Origin: Eulemur rufifrons
Lineage: Eukaryota; Chordata; Mammalia; Primates; Lemuridae
DNA: 64,000 nucleotides
Assembly: GCF_041146395.1 (NCBI RefSeq)
Contig: NC_090997.1
Span: forward strand, 40,155,501 to 40,219,500
Reading direction: 5' to 3'
Part shown: in pieces, positions 1 through 10,435 of the stretch
Layout: the number at the start of each line of letters is the position of its first letter
Position numbering within the stretch: position 1 is the first letter of the stretch
The notes under the pieces: generated by a model
Database searches by the model: none
The model's input: the letters and a program-made list of their open reading frames with translations, nothing else
What the model was told of the DNA's origin: nothing
Position numbers and translations under genes: made by a program

Positions 1-200
1 ACATTGTGGTTTTGATTTGCATTTCTCTGATGATTAGAAATGTTGAGCATTTTTCATGTTTGTTGGCCATTAGCCTATCTTCTTTTGAGAAGTTTCTGTT
101 CATGTCCTTTGCCCACTTTTTAATAGAGTTTGATTTTTTTTCTTCCTGATTTGCCTTAGTTCTTTATAGATTCTAGTTATCAGCCTTTTATCAGGCTAGA
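1..200 (-). mobile_element. L1 ORF2 3' fragment, antisense, cut by window edge
   Basis: Read on the minus strand, this matches the part of L1 ORF2 just before the C-terminal domain, where the coding strand says that animals' ORF2 message 'caaatcaaaaccacaat' follows the 'gctcaacat' block. The same block is seen in sense at about 4108-4155. The left end lies outside the window, so age and length cannot be judged. No open frame is kept. Confidence 0.85.
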
Positions 201-451
201 ATCATTCTAAGTTTTGCAACCTTTCTGAATTCTAGTTTATAGGTTGGACCTCAAAATACCACATTGGGATAGGGTACAAAGGCGATTCAGCAGAATAAAC
301 ATTTTTGTTTGCTTGCTACTTTTTAATGATGTCTTAAACAAATCTGAGCTTGTTCAGAAAGTAGCAAGGAACTGAACCTGGTAGTAGTATAATATTATGA
401 TTTGCTTTGCTTCTTTACTGTATATCGAAGAGCTCTAACTTAGTCATTGTA
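201..451. other. no recognised feature
   Basis: AT-rich, unique-looking sequence. I see no gene or repeat signature. Confidence 0.4.
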
Positions 452-488
452 TTATTCAGGGTTCTCCAGAGAAACAGAACCAATAAGG

Positions 489-490
<2 letters not shown>
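452..490 (+). mobile_element. MLT2-like LTR 5' end fragment
   Basis: The stretch 'cagggttctccagagaaaca' followed by 'gaaccaata' is the start of MLT2/ERVL-type LTRs as I recall them. It is the same start as the fuller copy at 29204-29820. Only about 40 bases survive before a CA microsatellite, which occupies the place where this LTR family usually has a TA/CA-rich tract. Confidence 0.55.

Positions 491-491
<1 letters not shown>

Positions 492-524
<33 letters not shown>
492..524. repeat. (AC)n microsatellite
   Basis: Uninterrupted AC dinucleotide repeat of about 16 units, directly after the LTR fragment. The open frames over it in both directions are products of the repeat and not genes. Confidence 0.97.
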
Positions 525-525
<1 letters not shown>

Positions 526-1395
526 CTTATATCTATTCAAAACAATAAGGTTTAGAGTTGCATTTTTATTTTTTTTCGAACAGGCTTGTGAATATTTTAC
601 CATTTGGGGTATTGTGGAGTAATTTATTGGAATTGCTAATGGTTCCAAAAACTCTTGATTATTTATAAGATGTTTGATTACATATTGTCTATTTCTTTCT
701 CAGACTTCCTTTGAACTGTACTAAATGTGTGATATCTGACAGTATAAACTGATATTTATGCTAATAAATCTCATTTGACATTCCATAGTCATTATTGTAA
801 GTGGCAACTATTAATCTCTATGAAAGTTAGGAGATATTAAGGGAAGAATATAAACACAAATATCAATATTAAATTTTTATGTTGCCTGTCATGTTTAGAT
901 TATAGTGAAAGATATCTAATTATTTATAGCTTAAATATAGAAACTCTTGAGTGGGGTTTTCTGTTATACATATATAGTCCAGCAGTAAGTCCAGCAACTC
1001 TACACCATGTTCAAGGTAATAATTCCTTTCCTTAGGGTGTTTTCTATATCACATTTGAACTTCCAGACTTAGACTGTTTGGCTTTAAAATCAATTACTTT
1101 GCGGCCAAAGACGTAAAGCCCTGAAAATGACTAATGTGGGAGGCTTATTTCATTTGTGGACTCCCAAGTTGGAGTCTGAATATTTATGTTATGGTATGTT
1201 CAAGTTATTCCTTACTCTCATTTAATTCTTTCTTTCCACATGTGTGACTAGCCACTTAGATGGCTGACAAAGTTGTCATGACATGTTACAACTGCAGTTT
1301 CTTTTTAGTATTGGCGGCTTTTTTTTTTTTTTTCTGGCAAAGTGCAGTAGCCACCATTTTAATAAAGCAAGAAGATGTGTCAGAATAGAAGGCAG
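525..1395. other. no recognised feature
   Basis: AT-rich sequence with a poly-T run near 1319-1333. No gene or clear repeat family was recognised. Confidence 0.4.
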
Positions 1396-1556
1396 CAGTC
1401 CTCAAGCTTTTTGGCACCAGGGAGCAGTTTCACGGAAACAATTTTTTGATGGGATGCGGATGGGGGTGCGGAGGCAGGGCTCAGGCAGTGATACACTGCC
1501 CAGTTCCTAACAGGCCATGGACTGGTATTGGGCCACGGCCTGGGGTTTGGGAACTG
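1396..1556 (+). mobile_element. MER1-type hAT-Charlie nonautonomous DNA transposon, internally deleted
   Basis: The left end reads cagtcctcaagctttttggc then 'accagggagc', and the right end reads 'ctggggtttgggaactg'. These correspond to the two inverted ends of MER1 elements (canonical start cagtggtccccaa). The middle is reduced to a short GC-rich block around 1465-1520. An 8-bp target duplication is not evident, so the edges are uncertain by a few bases. Two other copies occur at 15954-16117 and 23151-23520. Confidence 0.8.
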
Positions 1557-1932
1557 TAGGTAGAAGGGGCAAAAGAGAAAGAGGCATAGGGTAAAATGGT
1601 ACAGCATAGTCGATGACTTAAGGTCATAGGAGGGTCAAGATAGAGCACACCTAGAAGCCCTTGTGATGTAATCAGGATAACTGGCACATCCACACTGCTG
1701 ATGGTACTTTCTCACTCATTTTGATGCATGTGTTAAATGAGCAACACTTCCAATCTCCTGGTTCATAAGTGTTTACAATTTATGAAATTTTCATTAATTA
1801 TCTACGGTCAGAATAAAGTACCTCTTTTACTGTGTTTTTAAACATCATGCTTTTAAATACTTCTTTTGACTTTTCTGAGGGATCTCATGGTTATTGTCCC
1901 ATTGATCTTCATGGTCACTTGAAGATTGCATT
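1557..1932. other. no recognised feature
   Basis: No gene or repeat family was recognised. Confidence 0.4.
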
Positions 1933-2392
1933 TGCTTCCTTTAGCTGCTATACAAATTGTCAATCACTTGGTGGATTAAGACAACACAAACTCATTTCCT
2001 CATAGTTTTGGAGGGGAGACATCTAAATTCAAGTTATCAGTAGGGCTGTGTTCCTTTTGGAAGCTTCAGAAAAGAATCCATTTCTTTGCATGTTTCAGTT
2101 TCTAGATGATGCCTGCACTCCTCGGCTCATAGCTCCTTCCTCAGATCACTCCACCTCTCACTTTCATGCTCACATCTCCTGCTACTCACTCGAATTCTCC
2201 TGCCTCTCTCTTACACTGACCCTTGTCATTACATCGGACCCACCTGGATAATCCAGGATACTCTCCCCATCTCAAACACTTTAATTTAGTCACATCTGCA
2301 AAGTGTCTTTAAACATGTAAGGTAAAATATCCATAGGATCCAGGGATTTAGGACATGGACATCTTCAGGGGGTTATTATTCAGCCTATTACA
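1933..2392 (-). mobile_element. MLT1-type LTR (ERVL-MaLR), antisense
   Basis: On the plus strand the order of recognisable blocks is 'agctgctatacaaattg', 'aagacaacacaaactcattt', 'tcatagttttggagg', 'ggctgtgttccttttggaag', 'ggcccacctggataatcc'-like text near 2236-2256, 'cacatctgcaaagtgtcttt' and 'ggacatggacatcttcaggg' before a final 'cctattaca'. That order is the reverse complement of an MLT1A/B solo LTR. Length of about 460 bases fits a slightly expanded or degenerate copy. It is a noncoding relic with no internal region beside it. Confidence 0.85.
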
Positions 2393-2951
2393 GGGATTAA
2401 AAGAGTATGAGTTGTTATTCTATTTGACAGAGAAACTTAAATGATGAGGATTACAGTGATTTTTACGAAATTACACTCCTACTTAGTAGAAGAGAAGAGG
2501 CTGGAATCCCAAGTTATGGACTGTTAGCTTGTGGGAGCTTTTTTCTGATTCATTTGGAATTCCCTGGACTAGTACTGTGCAAAGTAGCAACTTCCACTCT
2601 GGTTACATTTCTACCCAGGATGGACCAAGCAGTCTATGACAATATCTAGAATTCAATTATTCTTAGTTGTCCCTCAGAGTCATGAGCAGTTTGAATAGGG
2701 CACCTCCTTCAACACTGAGACAATTACAATATTATCAAGGAAATGTATGCCTTGGATTGGAATTGCAAGGGTCACTCAATGGCATGACAATTTCTCATTG
2801 CTTACATACTACATTAAAAAGTATCTGAGCAATCCAGTAATTTTATTTTTGTGAGGTGACACGTGGACACTCCCTGAGGGTAATCATGGACAAAAATTTG
2901 GGCTAACAATTACTAAGAGCAATGTAAAGATCATACAAGGGTCCTCATCAT
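2393..2951. other. no recognised feature
   Basis: No gene or repeat family was recognised. Confidence 0.4.
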
Positions 2952-3061
2952 CTAAATATTTATTATTCATGTCATTCCAATTAGAAGAGTTATAATTGTT
3001 AAAGTACTAAATATTTATTATTCATGTCATTCCAATTAGAAGAGTTATAATTGTCAAAGTA
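2952..3061. repeat. 55-bp tandem duplication
   Basis: Positions 2952-3006 are repeated immediately at 3007-3061. The two units differ at one base (attgtt versus attgtc near the end). No third unit exists. The near identity points to a fairly recent local duplication. Confidence 0.97.
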
Positions 3062-3550
3062 AAGGGCATCAAAATAGGAAAATATTTATAAGCAAACTGA
3101 CTCTTTATGAAAGGTGTTCCCTAATTGAGGACTTAGTAATACCTCTGATTATCTTACTGATTTTTGGTTATTGTAAACACCAAATAATACCATGCAAATA
3201 CAATGAAAATTGGTTACAAATAAAAAAATGCTGATTTTGCAATGGTGTATTGGAGAGTTGACAGAATCTTAGGCAAAATCATTGCCAGATTAGGATAAAT
3301 GTAGTTAGACTGTTTAACATTAAGTAAGAGAAAATAACAAGGATGATGACAGGACAGATGCTTTTAAAGAGAATAATTTGATTATCAAATAATTAAGAGA
3401 ATCCCTTGGGGAAATTGAAGATACCAAATATTTCTTTACTGTTTATGATCCTGTTTTAGAGGTGAAATATAAAATGAAAAGTGTTGTCATTCAGAGTTTT
3501 CATACAATGTGTGATTGATTCATTTTTATTTTTGTCTATTCTAAGGATTA
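3062..3550. other. no recognised feature
   Basis: AT-rich sequence before the L1 3' end. No gene or clear repeat was recognised. Confidence 0.4.
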
Positions 3551-4657
3551 GTATCCTCATATAGCCATCTGATCTTTGACAAAACAGACAAAAACATACA
3601 CTGGGGAAAAGAATCCTTATTGAATAGATGGTGCTGGGAAAACTGGATAACCACATGCAGAAGACTGAAACAGGACCCACGCCTTTCACCTCTCACAAAA
3701 ATCAAATCACGGTGGATAACAGACTTAACCCTAAGGTGTGAAACTATTAGAATTCTACAAGAAAATGTGGGAAAAACCCTTATAGACATTGGCCTAGGCA
3801 AACAATTTATGAAGAAGACCCCAAAGGCAATCACAGCAAGAACAAAAATAAATAAATGGGACCTGATCAAATTAAAAAGCTTCTGCACAGCCAAGGAAAC
3901 TGTTATGAGAGCAAACAGACAACCTACAGAATGGGAGAAGATATTCGCATGTTACACATCTGATAAAGGGCTGATAACTAGAATCTATATAGAACTCAGG
4001 AAAATCAGCAAGAAAAAATCGAACAACCCTATCAAAAAGTGGGCAAAGGACATGAACAGAAACTTTTCAAAAGAAGATAGACTAATGGCTAACAAACATA
4101 TGAAAAAATGCTCAACATCTCTAATCATCAGGGAAATGCAAATCAAAACCACAATGAGATATCACTTATCTCCAGTGAGAATGGCCTTTACCAAAAAGTC
4201 CCAAAATAACAAATGTTGTCATAGATGTGGAGAGATAGGAATACTCATAAACTGCTGGTGGGACTGCAAACTAGTACAACCTCTGTGGAAAGCAATATGG
4301 AGATACCTCAAAGAGATACAAGTAGACCTACCATTTGATCCAGCAATCCCATTACTGGGCATTCACCCAAAAGAACAATAGACATTCTATAAAAAAGACA
4401 CGTGCACTAGAATGTTTATAGCAGTGCAATTCACAATTGCAAAGATGTGGAAACAACTCAAATGCCCATCCATACATGAGTGGATTAATATAATGTGGTA
4501 TATGTGTACCACAGAGTTCTACTCAGCCACAAAAAACAATGGTGATCTAGCACCTCTTGTATTATCGTGGATAGAGCTGGAACCCATTCTACTAAGTGAA
4601 GTATCACAAGAATGGAAAAACAAGGACCACATGTACTCACCATCAAATTGGTATTAA
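3551..4657 (+). pseudogene. L1 ORF2 C-terminal fragment with one in-frame stop
   Basis: One reading frame codes for the end of the L1 ORF2 protein (endonuclease/reverse transcriptase; only the part downstream of the RT core and the C-terminal cysteine-rich region is present). Landmarks are LIFDK-type text near 3569, WCWENW near 3629-3646, a [13 protein letters not shown] segment near 4215-4240, [15 protein letters not shown] near 4257-4301, [10 protein letters not shown] near 4336-4365, and WKNKDHMYSPSNWY at the end. The frame is interrupted only by a TAG at 4379-4381, where full copies read on through. It has no start codon of its own and no RT active site, so it is a dead 3' remnant. The good state of the frame suggests a relatively young insertion. 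Confidence 0.9.
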
Positions 4658-4881
4658 CTGATCAACACTTAAGTGCATATATAGTAATACCATTCATCAG
4701 GTGTTGGCCAGATGGGAGGGGTGAGGAGAGGATGGGCATATACACACCTAATGGGTGCAGTGCTCACCGTCTGGGGGATAGACATGCTTGAAGCTCTGAC
4801 TCAGGTGGGGCAAGGGCAATACACGTAACCTAAATATTTGCATCATAATATGCTGAAATAAAATAAAAAATTAAAAAAAAA
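3551..4881 (+). mobile_element. 5'-truncated young L1, sense, with 3' UTR and A-rich tail
   Basis: The element starts inside the ORF2 C-terminal coding region, runs through the ORF2 stop at 4655-4657, then a 3' UTR of about 200 bases with G-rich stretches (4709-4736 and 4780-4815). It ends in 'atgctgaaataaaataaaaa' and an A-tail at about 4864-4881. The 3' UTR style is shared with the copies at 12946-13616 and 31160-31986, and I associate it with strepsirrhine L1. No clear target-site duplication was found by eye. Confidence 0.93.
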
Positions 4882-5379
4882 ACAATTAGGATAGAATTTC
4901 AGTTACATTTTGAATGTAACTGATAACAAAACAAACATTATATTAATTTAATTTCAAGGTAAAATTTCACTTGATATTTTTAGATGTGTTAATTTATTCC
5001 TTGTTTTAAACAATTTACAAGTTTTTTCCTGCTACAAATGATCCTCAGAGAACAAGGACTTTCTGTATTTTGGGATCTGTAGCCCACCTTTAGTGGGTGG
5101 AAAACCATTTGAGCGTTTTCTGGTCCCAATCATCAGTATATGGTGGTAAAACACAACTTAAGACTGACGGTTTTCTGGCAATTTGTAGATAAAGTTTTGA
5201 AGTCGTAAACAGGAAAAGACCACTGCCAAATAAGAAATTGAGCTTCCTGGGAAAGCAGTTTTCTGAAAAGCTTTTTTAAGGGTCTTACTGGGAATAGAGT
5301 CCTTCTTTCAGAGAGTAGACAAATAGACCTCTTAGTGGGTTGCCGGGAGCCAAACAAATCCCTCTGAGACTTCTAGGAT
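4882..5379. other. no recognised gene; contains a small perfect hairpin
   Basis: Unique-looking sequence. Positions 4899-4909 and 4913-4923 are perfect inverted repeats (11-bp stem, 3-base loop). The short minus-strand open frame at 5133-5357 has no recognisable domain. Confidence 0.4.
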
Positions 5380-5560
5380 GAGGTGAAGTGTTTGGCCATT
5401 CTGACCAGCAGCCACTATCATCAGCGTCATCAGCATGTGGGAGAAAGGTGAGCCAGAGACGTCCGAGGGCATGCTGGAGCCCCCTAGCGGCCCAGACAAG
5501 CAGAGTCTAGAGGGGTGTGTTCAGACAAAACCCAGGAGTTCCTGAGAAGACAGTTAACAA
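5380..5560. other. locally GC-rich segment of unknown nature
   Basis: This stretch stands out from its AT-rich surroundings and keeps several CpG dinucleotides (for example near 5459, 5464 and 5489). A plus-strand reading frame at 5435-5545 (37 codons with stop) shows no motif I know. It could be part of an unrecognised repeat, a pseudogene or an unannotated exon. Only the composition is directly seen. Confidence 0.3.
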
Positions 5561-5904
5561 GACCACCCTTTGTGGTGTAAGTCTTGGGCTATTAAATTGT
5601 TCATGCACATAAGTTAATTATTTAGTAAATCTGTATGTAGTAATCCAGAATATTTTTGTATCATTTCCAAGTAGGTTCTTCCGTTGTTCACTGGATTTTC
5701 CAGATAAGAATAATTTTAGATATGGTAAAACAGAAGTAGTTGAATTTGGGTGAACGCAGTTGATTTTTTGGAGGTATGTATAGTAATGTTCTATCAGGAA
5801 AATTTTAAAAATAGTGTACTGATAAGGAAGTTTTGAAGAATTGGTGCCTGAGCAGAAACTTGCTCCATCTTGAGTGTTTTCATAAAATTTTGTAAACCAT
5901 TCGG
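5561..5904. other. no recognised feature
   Basis: AT-rich, with no gene or repeat signature. Confidence 0.4.
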
Positions 5905-6074
5905 TTATTATTTATCTCTCTATATATCTGTTTCTCTTTGTCTCTCTCTCTGTATCCATCTGTCTCTTTGTCTCTCTGTCTCCCTCCATCTCTCTCTCTC
6001 TCTATTTTCTTCCTTCTCTGTCTTCTTGTCTGTGTTTCTGTCTCTGTCTGTCTATCACTCTCTTTGTCTTTCTG

Positions 6075-6107
<33 letters not shown>

Positions 6108-6116
6108 TACACACGT
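5905..6116. repeat. polypyrimidine (TCTCTG-type) tract ending in (CA)n
   Basis: About 185 bases made almost wholly of C and T with scattered TG (tctctctgtctctttgtctc style) lead directly into a run of CA repeats at about 6089-6114. The strand asymmetry is strong: pyrimidines on plus, purines on minus. The overlapping open frames in three frames encode only Leu/Ser/Cys or Arg/Glu repeats and are not genes. Confidence 0.96.
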
Positions 6117-6555
6117 GTGCATTTTGTTTGTTTATCTTTCTGCTTCCCTTGCTAAATTGTGACTTCCTCAATGGCAGGAGCTATTGTCTATTAATGATTT
6201 AATTGCAAGTCTCTTAAATTAAAAAAAATGGATTAAATGAATCAGTGAATTTGAATTTAGTGTCACAGTTCCACTAGTGGCTTTATTTTTCCTTCTCAGT
6301 GTTTGACTCATTCACTTTCTCTCAAATTATAAAACAACAAAGTGTGAAAACTGGGAATGTAGATCTAATTCCAGCAATTTAGCAATGTTTACTTCCCAGA
6401 GAGAAAGAAATCAAATATGATGGTGTTTTATTATTATTTACAGATTTGTGATTCATTCTAACTGATTATATGTAGATGATATGAAAGGAAGATCAAATAG
6501 TGTCTGGGATCTTAGGGTCTCTGCTGCTATAGAATTCTTAGTGATAAAAGCAGCT
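6117..6555. other. no recognised feature
   Basis: No gene or repeat family was recognised. Confidence 0.4.
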
Positions 6556-6830
6556 ACAATTTACAATAATTTCTTGAGTGTATATGTTGTATTAAATATT
6601 AGGCTTTTGCTAGACATTTTACATGGAATCTTGTTATCAAAGTTATGAAATATGCAAGATACATACTTGTAGCCTCCTTGCCCCTCCTTTTTTTTTTTTT
6701 TTACAGAGGAGGAAATTAAGCTTAGTTTTTGTTTCCTCCACACATAAAAGAGGAAAAAAAAAACTTGTCAATGGCAAAAAACCCAGACTTTAAACTCAGG
6801 GCAGTCACAGTCAGGCATGTCCTGTGTCTT
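6556..6830 (-). mobile_element. MIR-like SINE, antisense, diverged
   Basis: The plus strand reads like the reverse complement of MIR: a 'tattaggcttttgctagaca' start (position of the usual 'gccaggcact' block), then 'cagaggaggaaattaagctt' at about 6704-6723 (usual 'gatgaggaaactgaggc'). It is interrupted by a T run at about 6689-6702 and later divergence. Confidence 0.55.
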
Positions 6831-7797
6831 TTATATTCTTGCAAAAGATACACTCATTTTGGGATATGAGAGTAGTAGTGGAAAGTGACCTTTCACTCAC
6901 TGCTAGGAGTTAATTTTGGATTTATACATATAGTCCTCTTTCAATAACCACTTCACCTTTGTGAGTTCTAAGTAGCATCTGTAGACACTGTCAACCACAA
7001 ATTATTCCTGACTCTGCTGTGGAGTAATGTAGTAGGTTTGCACTCCCATCAAGTACAGAAAGTCTCTAGTCATAGATGACTAAATCATCCCTCCCCCTCA
7101 ATTAGGCCTTTTACATGTGGTTCTCTGGCATCCTGTCCGCTTCTCTGTTTAGAGAGGAGTTTACCCATGTGTTAGACCATCTTTAGCTTGAATCTGGCTA
7201 AATAAAAAACAAAAACAAAAAACAAGTAATCCTGGCAAACACATTATGTTCACATTAGATCCAACCATTGTTTGAATCTATGTAAACAGACTTTTATTGG
7301 TTGGCTATGGTTTGAGCTTACGTGCTACACTATTCCGTTCTTATCTATGATTCATGGGAGTACAACTGGTCAGCCGGTGGATCTTTTGCAGATATAAGAT
7401 CTGAGTCTTACTGAGTGCTATAGGCTTAATACTGATGACTAACACCTTCCTTGTTTTGTTAAAGAATAATTTTGGCAGACTTCAAGGGACATTTGAAGTA
7501 CAGTTCCCTCATAAACATAATGCATTTGGCCCCGTAATACTTCTTCCAAAAATATGAGCTTATAAAACAAGATGACTTATCAATATTTATATCAATTCCA
7601 TCACGTGGGTGAAAACTAAGTGTCATCCCTAAAATTAACATCTGTATGTCAGCTGCATGCTGAGTGTTGTATTTACAAGCAGTTTCTCCATGGGCATAAC
7701 TCTTCCAATCACTGCTTCTATTTCCCTCTTCATGGGTCCCTTGATAAAGCCAGATGCAGGATGAGGAGTGAGACAAGTTACAGGCAGGGCGCACTCA
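6831..7797. other. no recognised feature
   Basis: No gene or repeat family was recognised. The minus-strand frame at 7459-7794 lacks any domain and has no supporting signals. Confidence 0.4.
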
Positions 7798-7799
7798 TA

Positions 7800-7918
7800 T
7801 AGGGTGTCCTAAAAGTCACCATACAGGAAAAATGAGAAATTGTAGCTAAATGTACCTTTATTTACAAAATATTCATTACAAAATTTTTCCTTTGTATGGA
7901 AACTTTTGGGACACCCTG
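7800..7918. mobile_element. 119-bp mariner-type miniature inverted-repeat element (MITE)
   Basis: The left end reads tagggtgtcctaaaagtcac and then 'catacagg'. The right end, reverse complemented, reads cagggtgtcccaaaagtttc then 'catacaaagg'. These are terminal inverted repeats of roughly 30 bases with a few mismatches. The element is flanked on both sides by TA (7798-7799 and 7919-7920), the target duplication used by Tc1/mariner transposases. It is far too short to encode a transposase, so it would have been moved by one supplied elsewhere. A GGGTGTCCCAAAAGT-type end is typical of mariner families. I cannot name the exact family. It lies immediately upstream of a MIR-like SINE. Confidence 0.85.
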
Positions 7919-7929
7919 TAGATTTATTT

Positions 7930-8115
7930 ATAAGAGCACTATCCTGGCAAGGCTGGAGACTTGGGTTTTCATCAGAGAGTTGGCAGTTATTAGCTGTGCA
8001 GCTTGAATGATTCACTTAATTTCTCTGAGCCTAAGTGTTCTGATCTAAAAATGGGAAAATGACATAATTGACAGATGAGGTTCCTTTTAGCTCTTACATT
8101 CAGTAGTTCTACTGA
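7930..8115 (+). mobile_element. MIR-like SINE, sense
   Basis: The blocks 'gacttgggttttcatc', 'ttattagctgtgcagcttga', 'cttaatttctctgagcctaa' and 'atgggaaaatgacataattg' follow the order of MIR (gggttcgaatcc, tagctgtgtgacctt, taacctctctgtgcctc, aaaatggggataat). The end 'ttccttttagctcttacatt' fits a MIR subfamily 3' end. Confidence 0.65.
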
Positions 8116-8640
8116 CAAATGGCAGGGAAACATCAATGATGTCTCATCAAAACTCAGAGGCTTCAGAGGGTTCTAGGACTTCACTTGGTGACAAAGCAGA
8201 GTTAAGGGAGCAAATTATCAAAACTGGTGTTTCCTGAAAATGGGCTCTAAAGAAAAGGGGGTAAACAGGATACTTCTCCATGCCCTATACCTGTCTTGCA
8301 ATCTCTTATCATCATAGTCTTTTTCCTTTCCCTTGCCTGGACTTCCCATCTAATCTCCTGTCCAGCACTACCCTTCTTAAATTCTCTTCACCCCCAACTA
8401 GCTTTATCAGAGACAGGTTTTCCTAATCATTCACTTGGAATATAGTCATAACCATTCAACTAGTTTCTACATTTCAATCTCTCACAGCTCTAAAGTATTT
8501 TACAATTTTCTTTTAGATTCTTGAAGCAAAATCTGTTCATGTCACTGTCCTGTAACAAAATCTAACTAAATAAAGGCACCAAGATTGAGTACCTACTGAA
8601 AACAGAGTTCAAATAAACTTTAAACCATTTACCTTTATAA
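8116..8640. other. no recognised feature
   Basis: No gene or repeat family was recognised. Confidence 0.4.
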
Positions 8641-8990
8641 TTTGGCTCAAATATTATTTTCCAAAAATAATTCTCATTACCTTTTCCCACAGTTTATTTC
8701 CCAGCTAACTGTCTCTATGGAGTTCCCTGTTGATATAGTTTGATGTGATTGACATTTCTGCTCTTTCTGAGAAAGTTTCTAAAAAAATGTCTTTTCAACT
8801 ATATCTCCCCATATCACTGTACACCAAATCATACCCATCCTTCAAGTTTCAGCTGAAATATCACTACATCCTCAAAGCCCAGTATAACACTTTCATCTGA
8901 AAATACTATTTTCTTTTTATATTCCATAGCATACTCAACTCTGTATTTCTCTTTTGGCATTTGTATCTCTATATTTCTCTTTTGGCATTT
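8641..8990 (+). mobile_element. LINE-2 (L2) 3' fragment, sense, diverged
   Basis: The block 'catccttcaagtttcagctg' then 'aaatatcactacatcctc' (8837-8875) is the L2 3' region where consensus reads about 'ctcaaatgtcacctcctca'. It is followed by 'ttccatagcatactcaactc', matching the L2 'catagcacttatcac' zone. There is a short internal duplication of 'tatttctcttttggcattt' at about 8944-8962 and 8970-8988. Confidence 0.5.
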
Positions 8991-10435
8991 AATGTTAGAT
9001 GATACATACATAGAGATAAATTTAAATATTTTTATGCTGAATCTGAGTTGATTCTTTTCCTAATTATATATTGCTGTAAAACAGTAATTACCAAACACAT
9101 ATTTGATGAATAGATAAATACCCACAGATAGTTCATCATCTACTCATTCCACATTATGATTCTAAATGGAAAGGAAAACAACTAGGAAAAAAAAGTCAGA
9201 AGGAGTATATTAGAATCCTTGGAAGTGGGAATCTCCAAAGCATAACTTAAATTCCCACTCTTTTAATTTAATTCGTGGACATAGCATTCAACTAATTTTG
9301 AAATTTCAACTAATTTTAAAAGAGTATTTGATATTTTTATCTAAATAACTTTTAGCTTTAAAAGTTTGAGGATTGTCCTCATTTATTGTTCATGGATTTT
9401 GTTGCTAATTCTGAATTCAAATTTTCATTGTTTCAGGTTTAGAAATATCAACCAGGCATATGCTGACCACAAATGCTACTTTTGAGTAAGAAGCCCCTCC
9501 TGCCCCCAAGCTAGATATGTTCTTACTCTCCCTTGGAATCCTTTGTCTTTCTCTAATTATATTAACATACCCTGCCTCAGATTGCAAAACACTATATTCA
9601 TGTCCTGTCTTCCCTATTATATTTCATCATTATTCATATTTTTTCACCTACAAACCTAAAGTTCTTCTCTACACAGAGTAAGAAATAATAACAACAATAA
9701 TAATAATAAATAAATAGTTGCTAGTTTGAATTGTGTTTCTTAAAAAGAAGCTATTTTCTAAAGGCTTTAAGACCCTAAATAGTTGCGAGAACTTCCCTTT
9801 GTTGCTCAAATGATCATTTCATCATCATTTATCTCTCTTTTTAGCTGAATGATCTTTTCCCTTTGTCTTCAAATAGCTCCTCTGCTTCATAATACATGGT
9901 ATATATATCAAGTTGTCTACTTTTGTTTGTTTGTGACATGACATACTGATTTGATTTTCCAGTCCTTATAGCTTATATATAAATTATCTCATCTAAACTC
10001 ATCCATTATACTTGTGGTCTATTTTGATGTTGCTTTGAAAGTAAATAATGTGTTTGCACTATTTCTGGTGAGAGTTTCAAGAAAAAATGTACAAAATACA
10101 TAAAATTTTAAAAAGTTAACTTGGGTTTTCAAAAATTGTGATCATGTTCCTTTCTTTATAAGACTGTTTAAAAATCATCATTTGGTAGGAAAGATTACAA
10201 TTCATGTGGATTGAGACAAAGGGAGTATATCAGATGGTGTTTGTTTGAGCACACCAGCAACTATATTTCCTCAAAGGGTGATTCATTTTTTCCTGAAGCA
10301 ATTTATTGTAGTTCTTTGCAATTAAAATTTTATTTTCCTGAGAACAATGAAAATGTGTAGCAGGGAAAGTAAAGTAATCTTCATAATTCACTTAGAGATG
10401 TGGTATTGCGTTTGTTCAGTATTTTGGTAGGGAGG
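8991..10435. other. no recognised gene; short AAC/AAT simple repeat
   Basis: AT-rich sequence. An (AAC)/(AAT)-type simple repeat lies at about 9684-9715. No gene or other clear repeat was recognised. Confidence 0.4.

Noticed and set aside
3620..4381. 253-codon open frame, the longest in the window
   Set aside because: It is the C-terminal part of L1 ORF2, begins at a TTG inside the coding region and has no start or promoter of its own. Annotated as an L1 pseudogene fragment.
5870..6202. Overlapping open frames of up to 110 codons on both strands
   Set aside because: They are translations of a simple repeat (Leu/Ser or Arg/Glu runs).
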